Source: Pochonia chlamydosporia 170
Lineage: Eukaryota; Ascomycota; Sordariomycetes; Hypocreales; Clavicipitaceae
NCBI RefSeq assembly: GCF_001653235.2
Contig: NC_035795.1
Location: 682,001-746,000, forward strand
Length of the DNA stretch: 64,000 nt
Direction: 5' to 3'
Below, piece after piece: positions 47,510 to 59,937 of the stretch. A program made the position numbers and the translations under genes. Numbering within the stretch: the stretch's first letter is position 1; each line of letters begins with the position of its first letter. The notes under the pieces were generated by a model. The model was not told where the DNA came from and did no database searches. It saw only the letters and a program-made list of their open reading frames with translations.

Positions 47510-48670
47510 TTACTTCTCAAACGTCGCCGACATGGTCATCTTCCCGGCCGCAACACCAGGAGCCTTGTCCGTGCCCAAGAACCGCCCCTTGAGCAACCAT
47601 ATCAGAAAACTAAACACCTTGAAACTGCCCATCTGCCCCGTCCCCTTGCTCTGGCCAAGCGTAATGCCGTACATGGGCTTCGTGTTGACCTTGTACTCGG
47701 CCAGGGAGCCGCCGTCAAAGTACCCCGGCAGCACCTTGATGAGATGCCCGGCCTGCCCGTCAGCAGCCAGGGCTCTATTATCCTCGAGGTTGCCGGCATC
47801 GCCAACCACAAAGATGTTCTTGTACCCTTCCGCCCTGAGAAACGACGTCTGCTTCACGTATCCGTTGCTGTCGAGCATCTTGGTCGGCACAAACGACGTG
47901 TTGGGCGTCATGCCCGTCGTGGGGAGATATGCCTGCGTGGTGAGCGTCTTGGTCGTCCCGTCTGCGTGGCGTAGCTGCAGAATCGTGTCTTTTCCCTGGA
48001 TCGTGGCTTTTGTCACAGTCGTCTTGGGCATGAGCTTGACGTTCATCCGCTCCAGCTCAAGCTTGGTTTGCTTGCGCACGCTGTCCATGACAGCCGGCGA
48101 CAGCGGCAACTCGTTGTTATAAATAAAATACACCTGCTTCTTGCGATTCTTGCCATACTGATACCCAATCTCGCCGGCGGTCTCTGCCCCCGTCAACCCA
48201 CCACCCGCAACGACAACCGTGTCCGCGCTCTCGACCTGTTTCTGGAGCGCGTGAATCCGGTCAAACGTGTTGGCCGCCGTGCCCACCAACTTCCACGGCA
48301 TCTCATCCTTTGCAGACGACCCCGTCGCGATGAAGAGCGTGTCGTACGAGACGTCCCTGCTCGTGCCGTCGTCCAACGCAACTGTCACGGTGTTGCCGTC
48401 CGGGTCGAGACTGCTCGCGCTGCCGAGCACAAACTCGAATTTGTCCTTGGGGTACTCCCTGAACGTCGGTTCGAGGGGGTACATGATCTTTTCGTCGGGC
48501 ATCTGGCCGGGGACGACGACGCGCGGCATGGCTATCGGCCAGTGGAAGTGTGTTGTCGGACTGACGACAATCATTTTGTAGTCTTTGCTCTTGAGGACGG
48601 TGGTGCGCATGATTTGGCGGATCAGGGGGGCGCCGGCGAGGCCAACACCCAAGACGACAATGGTCTTCAT
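47510..48670 (-). CDS. FAD-dependent oxidoreductase, AIF/FSP1 (AMID)-like
   Basis: Single exon, 386 residues. The N-terminal FAD-binding Rossmann motif is VVLGVGLAGAPLIRQIM. The family's FIATGSS motif follows, then the NAD(P)H-binding motif VVVAGGGLTGAETAGEIGY and the C-terminal FAD contact NIFVVGDAGNL. The layout matches pyridine nucleotide-disulfide oxidoreductases of the apoptosis-inducing-factor-like, quinone-reducing type (ferroptosis suppressor FSP1, yeast Aif1/Ndi-like). The likely reaction is NAD(P)H oxidation with quinone reduction. No signal or mitochondrial presequence is evident, so it is probably cytosolic or membrane-associated through its amphipathic C-terminal region (VFSFLIWLLKGRFLG). 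It converges with the secreted-protein gene, 263 bp between stops; no functional link is implied. Confidence 0.95.
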   Translation of the reverse strand: MKTIVVLGVGLAGAPLIRQIMRTTVLKSKDYKMIVVSPTTHFHWPIAMPRVVVPGQMPDEKIMYPLEPTFREYPKDKFEFVLGSASSLDPDGNTVTVALDDGTSRDVSYDTLFIATGSSAKDEMPWKLVGTAANTFDRIHALQKQVESADTVVVAGGGLTGAETAGEIGYQYGKNRKKQVYFIYNNELPLSPAVMDSVRKQTKLELERMNVKLMPKTTVTKATIQGKDTILQLRHADGTTKTLTTQAYLPTTGMTPNTSFVPTKMLDSNGYVKQTSFLRAEGYKNIFVVGDAGNLEDNRALAADGQAGHLIKVLPGYFDGGSLAEYKVNTKPMYGITLGQSKGTGQMGSFKVFSFLIWLLKGRFLGTDKAPGVAAGKMTMSATFEK

Positions 48671-51600
48671 TTTGGGAGTGTGATGTGTGGTCTTGATTTG
48701 GGGTGATGGAGGCTGTGATGTGTAGCAGTCAATATGTATATGATCAATTGATGTCTAAGCGGGCAGATGATGATGAGGCAGCCATTTGACAATATACCTA
48801 GGTATATATATATATATAAATATATATGTATACATATATCTATTTCTCCCAACGACATTTCATCACCGTCAACGGCCATTTACTAAGCAAATTTATAACC
48901 AAATTTATAACAAACTCTATTACCCCTTCCGCTGCCCGCGCGCGACTTTCCACATTCACCTCAGCCCTCGAAAAAACCCATGACAAAACTACATGCATTT
49001 CTAATGACCCCAGTCCATCCAAAAAATGTGGCTGCACCGCGCGCGAACAGAAAATTCCTTCCCTCCAATAACTTCCCTGCCGATTCCCAATCAGGCAATA
49101 TGCCCAAGTCCCGCGCGGCGGAGATGCATCCAGGACCCATATTTTATCTCCGCACAGCCAATCAGACGGCTTAGCGCGGAGGTCCCGTCCTCTCGGGCGG
49201 TACGCTCTCAGAGTGGCAGGGTTTCAGGGCTGGAGCCTGTAGAAGCGAGCGAGGGCTGGAGAAACGGCAGTGAATATGAATGGTGCTGTTGTAGCGGGGG
49301 GGAAAAAGAGGGGAGTTTGTCAAGAGACCCTGGATTGGGACAGGGTCGTGTCGAGAACAGCGTGATGATACTCGGTATGGACAACTGCCGAGGTGTGCGA
49401 GCAGGAAACGGGGGTCAAGCGATGATTTTCTGGATTGGAGCTTGAACTACTATTACTCAGCTAACATATCGTGTCACATTTCGAGAGTGGAGTGTTGATA
49501 TCACGTTGGGGTGTTTGGGGGACCTTCCCTCAACGCACTATTCTCACTCCTCACTTTGGGACTCCCGACAGCAAGTGACAATTACGAAAACATGTAAACA
49601 ACTAGATTAAAACAGCTAACAAGTCCAGAAATAGTTTTGTGTTTGTCGGGGGACAGTTTAACGCCTAGTTTTGGCGATTACTCTTGGGTTCTGCATACAC
49701 CCCCTCCCGGGAGACTGTGATGAACTTGCCGCCCAGAGGGACAGACAGCCAAAAATGATTACGGATACTACAAAAAAGACCGATGGACATCATCTGAAGT
49801 ACGTACTTCAACGGTGTGGAATCATCCTGTCGGGCCAGACTTTTCACCATAAGACCGTGCGCAGAACGTGGCCCGGCCCGGATCCGCAAATAGCCCATTG
49901 ACACCTCCTGGAAAGAATGGAAAGTCAAGTACACAGCTTGAACATGCTACTGTACAGTTAAGCGTTGAACTTCCGAGTTGTTGGAATACCGTTCCTGAGT
50001 TCTTCGTCCACGGTTACCCCTGACCTCGTGGCCTGTGTGCGCGCCAGTTCTCAACCTCTGACACCCCCACCCAGGGAAGAACTAAATACAGAACAACTGT
50101 ACTCAAGTTGTTCTCAAAGAGTTAGTTCCACGTCATTTCGAACTTGTCGTCGCTTTGTCATGGACTGGCCATATCACACTGCCAAACGATGAGTTGTACG
50201 TGGCCAAAGTGGCAACACTACAGATCAACCGCTTTGCTTCAACAATGTACTACAGCGGCATCAACTTTGAACCATCTCCAGAATTAGTCATAACACTCCC
50301 CTCACTCCCGCACAAAAGATTCTGGTCGTTTCGCCACACATCCTTGTCGTAGTGTACCCACATCAGTGCTCTCTTTGTGCATAATCGATTATCCAACAAA
50401 CCCAGGTTTGGTGGTGAGAACAATGATAAATTACATGATTGGGTGTTCAACTGTTCAAAATAGTTTCGAATTGTTTTGTTCACACACAGAAGCTCGAGAT
50501 CCTGTCTTGTGGATGAGTTCTAGTCCCCCGGGGGGAGTCTCCCCAACTTGATCATCGCCACACCACGACCCGTTCACGCACCGTACACCGCAGTTGATAG
50601 AACAAATGAGTAGAAATCTCTGTTCTCTTCGAGTCACTCGGAAGTTTAGTATGCCAAGAGATGCATAAAGATAAAACGTGGAGTAAACTCTCTACGATAA
50701 TGATGTTGTGTCAGCGTGGTCACCCCATGCACCGCTTCTTCAGTAATGCACACCCAAAAAATAAACTTGTGGCCATGCTTGTTCCATTTTGCAAAGATAA
50801 ACAGATCATATTCAGAAATTCCAATGTCACGAGGACTATGGCTTTCCCCCTCCTCGCAAATCTATATAAACATCCTCTCCCCCGGGTCTCTTTCCACATT
50901 CCTCCTCCTTCATCAACAAAGCATCCCACAGCAACAAAGGAACGACTCAATGTTCGCCATAAACAATAGTCTACTGTCTCCTCGAGTACGCTCAGCCTGG
51001 TAATCTTTCGACATCCATTGCACTATGCTATTATAAGCACATACATGGAACCTCCAAATCGGGCCTGTTGAAACGGCTTTATCGTTGGCCTTCCCCGGGT
51101 CGCATAGCCCTTTGAGCGGCCAAGACGTGGGAAGTCTGCCCTGTTTAAAAACACCCTCAGGCCCTGGTTGTTTTCATAGGCAAAATGGCATCGGACACTT
51201 AACCCAGGAAGGAGCTTCAGTATCGGGGAAGAGAATGCCGAGCCATAGACTTCGCATCGACCCGGTTGAGCGCTGTACTCGCCTGATGCCCGCGGTACGG
51301 TCTTTCAAAGGGCGACTTCGAGCGATGGCGAGATGACTTGGCCAAGAATGTGCCCTTACGCCCCGTACATGGCGAGAGAGACGGATAGCTCTTGATAGCG
51401 ACGAAGCTCTTCTCCTCGGGCCACGGCGTGAATGCAAGCTACTACAGCAAAGACATCGGAGACGCAGAATACGCACCGCTATGCGACATCTATGAGAATC
51501 TCGGATGGCGGGGTTCTGGTAGGGCCATGGGTTGGCATGCATTTGTCTGGTTAATTTCGGGAGTGGCATGGGATAATATGTCCCTTGGCATATAATCGGC

Positions 51601-52440
51601 ACGGGGGCATACTATCTCGGGCCACGCCCGAAATTTGCCAGGCAAAAGTAGGCTAGAACACTGGAAGCGAGACATACATTCTCACACTACCTAATATAAG
51701 CCAAGAAAACATAGGCTACCATGCCGCGAATCAGGCACGTTTACTCGAACCACATGGGAACCCTGAACAACCAAATATAGGCGGCAACACCGGCACTCAA
51801 AGATGCAGGTTCTCACCATCGGTCAAATTTTAGCCTGATAGCATCAGAATTGCCCTTGGTCGGCAATAAGCATACAACTGGTACAGAGAGACATCCTCCA
51901 TTGAAGGAAGCACCTCGGTGACTCAAGGCACTCCTCACTTCCTACATCGGAAGGCTCAGATGCCCAAATCAGCGCCGCCATGGACAACGACACGCCGGTC
52001 CAATGACGTAGTTGGTTTCGATACTCGAACGGAAGAATAGCACCGCCTCAGTCAGCTTTCTCAGCAGATCTAGGAGAAAAAGTCTATCGCCAATACTTCC
52101 CGGCATAACAGGATAAGTTGGCTTTCTTGGAATCGCATATGGATGCGAGGACACCAGCATGGGGAACCGGCACACATTGCAGATGGCCGCGATTCGTTTC
52201 CCTGCTGCGGTGTGTACGTACCGCTGGCGTTTCATGGCCTTGATTCGATGGCTGTGGAGGCTTCTGATCCGGTTGTCCTATACACAGAACGAGTGGAATG
52301 TGTAAATTAGCACCCTGCTCTTGATATTCCTTGATATTCCCATTCGGAACCAACCTTCACACAACTTGCCCAGACCCTTTGGAACCAAGCGCCATCCGCG
52401 GAAGGGCTGTTGGTATTTATTCTGACAAAAGCGGCACGCA
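48671..52440. other. Gene-poor block, left part
   Basis: No supported gene. The first ~200 bp are the promoter of the oxidoreductase, including a TA-rich microsatellite at about 48800-48840. A promoter-like TATATAAA at 50863 precedes only a 17-codon ORF. Other ORFs are short and featureless. Confidence 0.45.
48800..48840. repeat. TA-rich microsatellite
   Basis: An alternating TA tract (TATATATATATATAAATATATATG) about 140 bp upstream of the FAD oxidoreductase start. Confidence 0.9.
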
Positions 52441-52680
52441 TTATACGTTATATATAAGATCCGCAACACGCTCCCCCAGCAGTCTTTCAAGAAGGGCAGG
52501 GTCCTCTCGGCAATTAGCTCTATTAAGCACAAACACAAACACAAACACTTGCTTTCGAGGTCGTCTACATCCTCCGGGCCAGGGGACATCAAAACCATCG
52601 ATCACTCGATACCGCGGGCTCTCCCAAATAGTAGACTTCACTGGCCGGTCCTTGTCTCTTTGGCTTCTATCAACCAATGA
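52000..52680 (-). pseudogene. Possible coding relic beside the inverted repeat
   Basis: On the minus strand several overlapping short frames carry protein-like pieces: RYRVIDGFDVPWPGG, then YNACRFCQNKYQQPFRGW, then ICNVCRFPMLVSS. Two CxxC pairs suggest a broken zinc-binding protein. Frames change and stops intervene, so no intact gene exists. It is adjacent to the inverted repeat at 52682-52810, raising the possibility of a decayed mobile element. I cannot name the family. Confidence 0.2.
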
Positions 52681-52681
52681 C

Positions 52682-52810
52682 GTCCATAAAAGGGACGTAT
52701 ATTCCGCTCGGGCGGTATTACCCTGCTCTAGTTAACCCTACCGCAACTCGTACGGTTCCACTAGAGCACCGTAATACGTCTTGAGCGGAATATACATGCC
52801 AGTTATGGAC
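52682..52810. repeat. Imperfect inverted repeat, 51-bp arms (MITE- or TIR-like)
   Basis: Arms 52682-52732 and 52760-52810 match at 41 of 51 positions without gaps (from GTCCATAA through TATATTCCGCTC and TATTAC to GCTCTAGT), around a 27-nt loop. The whole unit is 129 bp. No clear target-site duplication is visible at the edges (GAC before, TTG after). It could be a MITE or two facing ends of a transposon. Confidence 0.85.
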
Positions 52811-55800
52811 TTGAACCGCGTAGTTCGGGTCAAAGAAGCACAGACAAGTGATAGGCGACTTGGGGGGGGCACGAAGACGAGTATCTTTATCTCCTTATGA
52901 CGTCTGCTGGTAAATTTGGCAAGTCTTGCAGTTCGGACTTGAGAGTCCAGTCCGGATTCCATAAAGAGCGAAGCCACTCGTTAGTTGCGAGAATGGACAC
53001 AGCGGCTATTCCGAGCTCTACTTCGTCACACCCTGTGATGGTATCTCCAAGCGAATGCTAAGGACGCCATGGCCGGTAATCTACCTATCCGCCAATGTAC
53101 GCTTCGAAAATGGACAACAGTTCATATGGGCTAACAGCCGTCGAAAATGGATAACATCTCATATGGGCCAACAGCCATTTCAGGCATACCCAACCTTCAA
53201 GACTCGCACAAACATATGCGTTTACTTGACGCCGGAACCCCTCCTGACTCTGACAGAGCAAACCACACATGTATGCTCTCTTCGGAGGCACGATGGCCAT
53301 GGATGTACAGGTTACCCAGGCTTTCGGACATGCCCTGACTCCTGGGTATGGAAGGGCCTTTTGTGTCGTCAAGTACAAGGTCCGGCTGGCCGAAATGTGC
53401 CCAAAACACCACATATTTGAGACACTCTAGGCTCGGTTATCCAGCCCCCTGTGGACAATGGGGAGGGTTCCTAACTTCGTTCCTACACACGATGCATATC
53501 TAGCATCAGTGGGCAAACGACATGCTTTGCTCCCAACCATTTGGGTTCACTGGGCCTACTCCCAACTTACACTGAGACAATTCTACGGAGGTCAGCCCTC
53601 ATTTCTGGACAGAATATAGCCAAACTTGTTCCGACCCTGTACCGCGCAGTGTTCTGGAAGCATATAGGCGATCTGATCTACGACGCCACCTGCTGTGATG
53701 GGTTTATATGGTCAATATGAAAAACAATTTTTGTGGACCGCAAGGGTCGATATGAAAAATACTTATACTTATTTCTGAAGACGGTGAAACGGTGGAAATC
53801 GCACATTGTTGGAGATTGTGACTGTGAGATACAAAAGTGGCCGGGCATTGATCAACTCAGATTGTGCATGCGGGGAAGTCGAGGCAATCTGTTCGTATAT
53901 TACTGACTAATTGTATTCTGCTGAAAGTACGACTTTGTCGGTTGAAGGTCTAGGTTCTTTTGTATGTCACAGATTATCTGGACTTTGTGGTTATACCCTA
54001 TGTTTCATGGTGTATCAAGGGTTATGAGCTTCGATAGGAGGATAATAGTTATCAAAGCAGGATGTAGAAAATACATTTGGACATCAATTCACTCTTCTCT
54101 TACATTGAACTTGAAATACAAGGACATTTGGTCAAGTACGGCACTTTCATGTGGTGATATACCCTAAACTTAGACAGTCTCTCGAAGGATCTCTGCAGCA
54201 GCTAACTTAGACTCAACAACATGAAAGGTTGCATACCGTGCGTCATTAACTTAGATATTGGAATTACCATTTCTGATGTTACGTTGATACTCTGTGCGCA
54301 GTGTTAGTTATGTCATATCAAACCAACATAGGTAAAGGGCCATTAAGGCTACTCCCCGGGCGAGTTAAAGTGTATCCATTCTAAGTCACACCGTGGAGTA
54401 TGCGATTGGACCGTCATGATGATGATGGATTGTCCCGCAATATGCCATCTGTTCCATGTCTCCTTCGAGAATCGTAGGCTAGGTCTCGCAATTCAACAAA
54501 CCCTCACAGAGTGCAGATAGAGCTTTGGCGATGACAGTGCAACATCAAGATGCCCGTTACGTTAGCCACATCGATGGCGGCGCCGTCCCGAGATCATGCC
54601 GTGTCACTCCATGTCCAAGGTTCCTTTGTTGTACATGTTGTGGATGCATCCATGATGGCCCATCATGATGACAGAAAGCCTATCTGTGTCTCCAGAATTT
54701 ATGTCGGTCCGTGCAAGTGTGCCGCGCAAAATTGAACACTGATGTCAAACATATCCACAGAAACATCTTTCGCTTAGACGGAGCCGCCGTACTGCAGTGA
54801 TAATGTTGAATGTGCAGGGGCGAGCGTCTTTGAGCACATAGAAATCGCCACCAAAGCACATCCATGCAATGACTGAGGAAGCCGACGAGCTGTGGTACAG
54901 ACTTGGAAAGATGTCTCTAACGCCGTGAGCCGGTCATCTGGCCTTCAACGCTGCGTCGCAGTGGCAAGCTATCACAAATTGTACCAATTGTCGTAGATAG
55001 TGAACATCTGCTATGCAAATCGACAATGCAGTTTAAAACGCAGCCAATATGGAACCGTTTTAGTCTGTCCAGTCTTCGGGCAAGCTGTGGATCACGAGTT
55101 ATGCGGCAAGTTAGACACTTCTTCCACTGGATCAAGCCCAGCCCATCATCAGCCAAGAACCAGGAGAAAGAAGCATTGAACACTAGCCAAATGCGACGGG
55201 ACCTGATTTGTTCGGGCTGAATTGGAGCCGTCGCCACACCATCCTCGATAGCCAAACTGTGCGATTGCCAGACACCCAAGTTTTTCGTTGCGATCTCTGG
55301 CCTCTGTTTGGTTTACATCCTTGCTGGTTGTGGGGAAGTTTGCATCAGAGCACGAAGATCTTTGCGTTCTGTGTCATTTGCATGAGTTCGTAGCACATTA
55401 AGCTTTGGCTGGCGATGAAGGCACGAGAGCTCCGTCTATTGAAACGGAAAAAGCTGTGAAATGCTGTTCATTTCTTGATGAGAGGAAGCTTCTTGGACCA
55501 TTTCCATTTGGACATGACTTTTTTTTTCTTCAAAATGTCAGCTTCAGAATATCGTGCGAGATGTGGTAAATTGGTAAGGCTCACCGCGATCCCAGGAGGA
55601 GATGAGCCTCCAGCGTGTGATCTATCACGCTCGGGGAAAAAATGCTGCGCAACCCTTTGGCGGTTTACGTTGCCAAAGTTGCTAAACGGTCACGTCAAGA
55701 CGGTGGCGGACAACCGTCATCACTCTGCCTGGGCGAAGGCATCGACATCATGCGTCTTGAACGGAACCCATGCAGGTTGAGCATGATCCACCGTTTCCAT

Positions 55801-58278
55801 TGCCTGTGACATCACATCCAAACTGGGGGTGGGCCAATCCAGCCATTTTGTGGTGGCCAGTGACCTCACTCAGCTGCGAGCATCATCACAGATCATGCAA
55901 AGACGGCCGCCACTTGCAGACGCCCCAAGCTCCACTGACCTCACTCACCGTTTGAGTGAAACGTTATCGCAAGACGGCCCAATTTTTGGACCTGAGCTAT
56001 TATTTTTCAGCAGAAAGGCGAATCTTTGCATATCGTTGTCATGTTAAGAAGTGGCCAATTGAGGACAACTGGTTGAGCCGCGAGCAGGAGCCTAGTTGAC
56101 TCGTCAGTTGCAAACCGCCTTGTGTGTGGCTAACACAACTCGGTTCGCTGAATTGTGGAACTTACTATAATTCCAAAACAGCCCTTCCAAGCCGACTCCT
56201 TCGGTTTTTCTTGAACTTGACTTGACCAGAAAGTGCCGAAAGGATTTCAAACTATTTTGCTGACGGCCGAGGGGGTGTGGTTGAGCAAGATGCAACTCCT
56301 TGCATGGGAAATGCCAAAAGATCGAGATCGTGAGCTGGTGCTATGGGATTGAAGCATAAATGCCATACCAACTTGTCGACAAGCAGCAACTCGTGAGAAA
56401 AACATGCCTCGTCCCGCGTGTTGGCGTGAGTTGTTTGCCCCAAGTAAGCCCAATCACTTACTGAAACTCTGCAGCCAACCCCACTGGTGGTGAGCGGACT
56501 TGTCTTAGTTACCAGGCTTGTTGGTTGTGCCTTGTCGCAGGTTCTACTGGGCTGCCTTGTTAGGACGAAGAAACCCCCACTTGGCCAATGACCTCATTAG
56601 AAACTTGGAATAGTTGGTGACCCATCCTTGTCGACAATGGCATCTTGGCCATCCTCTCGCCAGAGATCGACAGTTCACATTAATTAGAGCCGCTCCAGCG
56701 AACTTGGCACGGCACAGCAGTTGGCTAGCGGTTTCGAACCTCAATTAGTCTCCGGTCGACCCGCCGACGAACGCGAGTCGCCCGTAATGTCACGGCCTCG
56801 CAAGTTGCCGGAGCCAGGTGCAAGAGGGTCCATACGCAACGGGGGAGATGTTTGGCTGTTTGTTGGGCGGGATGTGCCTTCAGCCTCTGAGGTCAGATGG
56901 GTGGCAGGGTGTGTGGACAGAATGAGCTCTGGTCAGCAAAATTGTAGAAACTCGAAGAAAAAATCTGGAGATATGACATAGTATGACTTCACATTACTTC
57001 ACTGCCGCTTCAAATCAGCCGGGTCCCTATGTGCAGCAGCAGCATTTGTTGATTGGCCTCCACTTACCAGCATCCAATGGTGAGCCGGTGAACAAAGTAC
57101 AAGGACCCGACCCCATCACCGTCAGAGGCCAAAACTGATGAAGCTTTTGCTTGGTCTGGTGGCGAGGACCCTGAGATCAGAACTGTGGGTGCCATTCTCC
57201 ATTCCTGTGGACGCTGTGGTGTCAACCACCTTGACCGTCGTTTTGTGGTGGGGACGTCGAGTCCATCCTCAGTGTGTTGAGTGTGTCCCAGGGATGTCTG
57301 TCAGTCAACCGACTTTGTGAGTGTCGTTCTGCTTGGCAAGTTACGCCATAGATGCCCCAGGCCCAAAGATGGCGGCCATCACCGCCGATCAGAAGGTCTG
57401 GACGTGTCCAAGGACGCTGGTGATGCGAAGCGAATGCAAAAGTGGTGAGGATGTGCATTCAGAAACGGGGATGACATGGGCTGGTACCTGCTTGTGGTGG
57501 TGAAGGCAGACAAGGAGCCATTCCTTGCCTGTTTTATGCACCGTTCATGTCGCTGAGAACAGGATGCTTCCAAGTCTGAGATTGAAGCCCTCGTTATTGA
57601 CAGAGCACCGTTCGTCTCCGCATCACGAAGTTGAGCCAAGGGACATTGACGGAGTCGCGACCCGGCGACGGAATGATCCAGCGCATCTGGAATTTCAGAG
57701 GGCAGTCGTTTGCAGGACAACAGAAGGGGGATCAATGTCTATCACCCCGTACTTCCATTGAAGCATCTCGAGTGTGTCAAGTGGCCAAAACCATGAACAT
57801 GCTGTGGTCCTCTTGAGATTTGCAAAATGATGTCGCCGTGTCTGGGAAGGTTCGGTGTCAGTGGTTCTTGCCTGCTGCATTGCACCAATCACACCCCCAC
57901 CGTCCGCCAGGGTGTGGCGACATTCTTTCTCGACCCCTCCTCCATCTCCTCATCATCCATCAAGGACCCACACGAGCCCTCAGCATTCCGAACCTGGACA
58001 TGGGTCAGCCCAGATGGACCAACACACCCATCCTGATTTATAAAGACCCTGAAAATCCACAAACTAGCTGTTCAATTCTTTATTCAACTTATTTCCATCC
58101 GCTCCAACTACAGCTGTGCATCTGGCATATTGCCTCTGGAAGGCCATCGCGAAGGCGACTGTACGAAATCAAACATCTTCTGCCATTACCACTTCCACCG
58201 TCATCTAGACCAACATCTACCGTTCACGCAAACTCTCACACTTCTGCTCAGTCATCGCATCTACCAACTCTTACCACA
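52811..58278. other. Gene-poor block, right part
   Basis: About 5.5 kb with no supported gene. Seen are a 37-bp tandem duplication at 53105-53178, an AT-richer interval around 53.7-54.2 kb, and short ORFs without family features. The last ~240 bp are the promoter and leader of the small ORF at 58279, with TTTATAAA at 58037-58044. Confidence 0.5.
53105..53178. repeat. 37-bp tandem duplication
   Basis: Two adjoining copies, 53105-53141 and 53142-53178, beginning CGAAAATGGA and ending AACAGCCGT/AACAGCCAT, with CATATGGG in each. There are only a handful of differences, mostly transitions. Confidence 0.85.
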
Positions 58279-58485
58279 ATGCCTACCGCCCAAGATTCAT
58301 ACACCATGTCCATCCCCATGTCTCCCCCGCCGCCTCGCAGCTTATCAACGTATTCCCGATTCATGCATGACCACACCAAGCGGCAAATGGAGGCATTTGG
58401 CGCCCTCTCAACCCGCTCCAGCACGAGCAGCGCTTCGTCCACGAGTACAAACTTGACGAATGGCACATATCAGCAGGATTTCTAG
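58279..58485 (+). CDS. Short Ser/Pro-rich conserved-looking protein, 68 residues
   Basis: Start at 58279 (CACAATGCCT), about 235 bp after a TATA box. The protein has a structured-looking core, SIPMSPPPPRSLSTYSRFM then HDHTKRQMEAFGAL, followed by a Ser/Thr-rich tail ending QQDF. From memory, similar short proteins with the SYSRFMH-TKRQ core occur in other Sordariomycetes. No domain or function is known to me. The long pyrimidine-rich leader and strong TATA box argue for an expressed gene. An earlier in-frame start would extend it with leader-like sequence and is not preferred. Confidence 0.55.
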   Translation: MPTAQDSYTMSIPMSPPPPRSLSTYSRFMHDHTKRQMEAFGALSTRSSTSSASSTSTNLTNGTYQQDF

Positions 58486-59027
58486 CAATAATATCCTGCC
58501 ACCTACAATCCCCACGAACAGTGTGATACTCTCGGGGAAAGTAGGTTGATTGTCACGGCGGCGCAACGACGAAACGCAAGCACATGAAAGCGTTCAGCAA
58601 CACAGATTGCTACATCCGAGCAGATACGGGTAGCAAGATTTTAAGCTACTACCCAATACATATTTACGATACAACACAACTTATAGCAAAGAGTGGCGTT
58701 TTTGGGGTTATGTATGGAAAAACAACAAACCGAACCGGTTTAGTTTGTACATTGGGAAGCGAATAAGGCAACACAGGACATTTTGATAGTTGGCAGTTTG
58801 GCACTTAGCGAGTTTTACTACTGGGTAACGAGAAATACGGAGCAATTGGTGATAACGAATACGAATAATCACATTATTTACACTTACACATGACTGGCTC
58901 GCGAATTATTAAGTGACCTGCCCAACGATCTGAATGTTTTGAACAAATACTGCAGACCTTTCATAATGACATTAATGTTGTGTACATAGGTATCTTCCTT
59001 TCTAATAGTACAGTAATGCAACTGGCC
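58486..59027. other. Intergenic gap before YJU2
   Basis: 3' flanks of the short ORF gene and of YJU2 (convergent). AT-rich; no gene seen. Confidence 0.6.
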
Positions 59028-59937
59028 TTAGACCAGCGAGGGCTTCTTTTTGATTCCCAGCAAAGCCGAATGATCCTTCTTCTTCTTCACCACCCTCTTG
59101 AAAGACGGCGGCGGAGCAGGCGGCGGCATTGCGGCGCTGTCAGCAACAACCTTTCGTTGCTCTGCTGAAATTCCATTGCTACTAGAGTTATCATCACCCT
59201 CCTCCGGCGCCTCAGCCGTGGTTCGAGCTCCCGCAAAAGCCTTCTTAGCGGCCTCTTCATCCTCCCTTTCCTGCCTTGCCCGCTCTTCATCCTCGGCTCG
59301 CACGATGGAATCAGCGTAATCCGTTCCCTCCTTCTCCGACCGATGTATCCTGGCATTCCGTTGTCGAATTTCGTCCAGCATATCCGCCGCAGCCATTTCC
59401 CTCCTAGCATCAGCATTCTTAGCCTCCAGGTCTGCCATGGCATTCTTCTCTTCCTCTCCAGCAGCCTCTGCCTCTTCCCGTTCCAGTCGATCTAGCCTCT
59501 CGTCGACGGATTCTTCTTCTGCAGCTTTATTTCTCCATGGCTCCATGTTGCGCACGGCGCCTTTGACCATTGCGTAGTCGTTGTTCTTCGGGTCTGTTCT
59601 GAAGATAATCTCGGCGCTACATCTGGTACACTTGATGTGGAACTGGAAAATCTGAATATTCAAGTACTTTTGTTCCATGTTTGTTTCTTTCCGTGAATTA
59701 AATTTGCGACCCTTGTATATGAATTCTCCGCAGGTCATGCACTTCATACTGAAAGGTGCCATGAGTCGGACGGTCTGGATTCGGGGTCCGCTGTTGTCAG
59801 ATTTTGGGCCGCGTCTTCGACTAATTTCGCGGGGATCAAAATCCGGAGGGTAGTATTTCTAGATGAAGCTGTAAGCGATGATCTTGACGCGACTCTTGTG
59901 GGTGGCTGCCTACCTGAAGAACTTTGCGTTCAGACAT
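59028..59937 (-). CDS. YJU2: Pre-mRNA splicing factor Yju2/CWC16 (CCDC94 family)
   Basis: Two exons, 59914-59937 and 59028-59858, encode 284 residues. The 55-nt intron (GTAGGC...CATCTAG) follows only eight codons (MSERKVLQ) and is phase 0. The family opening KYYPPDFDP is at residues 9-17. Next are the basic RRRGPK stretch and a zinc-binding set of four cysteines (48, 51, 85, 88) within KCMTCGEFIYKGRKFNSR and FHIKCTRCSAEI, then a long acidic coiled coil and a Lys-rich tail. Yju2 joins the Prp19-associated complex and promotes the first catalytic step of splicing in the nucleus. It is head-to-head with KIN17, 464 bp apart. Confidence 0.95.

Noticed and set aside
38263..48670. Secondary-metabolite or sulfur-utilisation gene cluster
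   Set aside because: The alkylsulfatase and the FAD oxidoreductase stand alone, with no synthase, transporter or pathway regulator nearby.
48068..48706. 212-codon plus-strand ORF
   Set aside because: Antisense to the FAD oxidoreductase, whose cofactor motifs are unambiguous.
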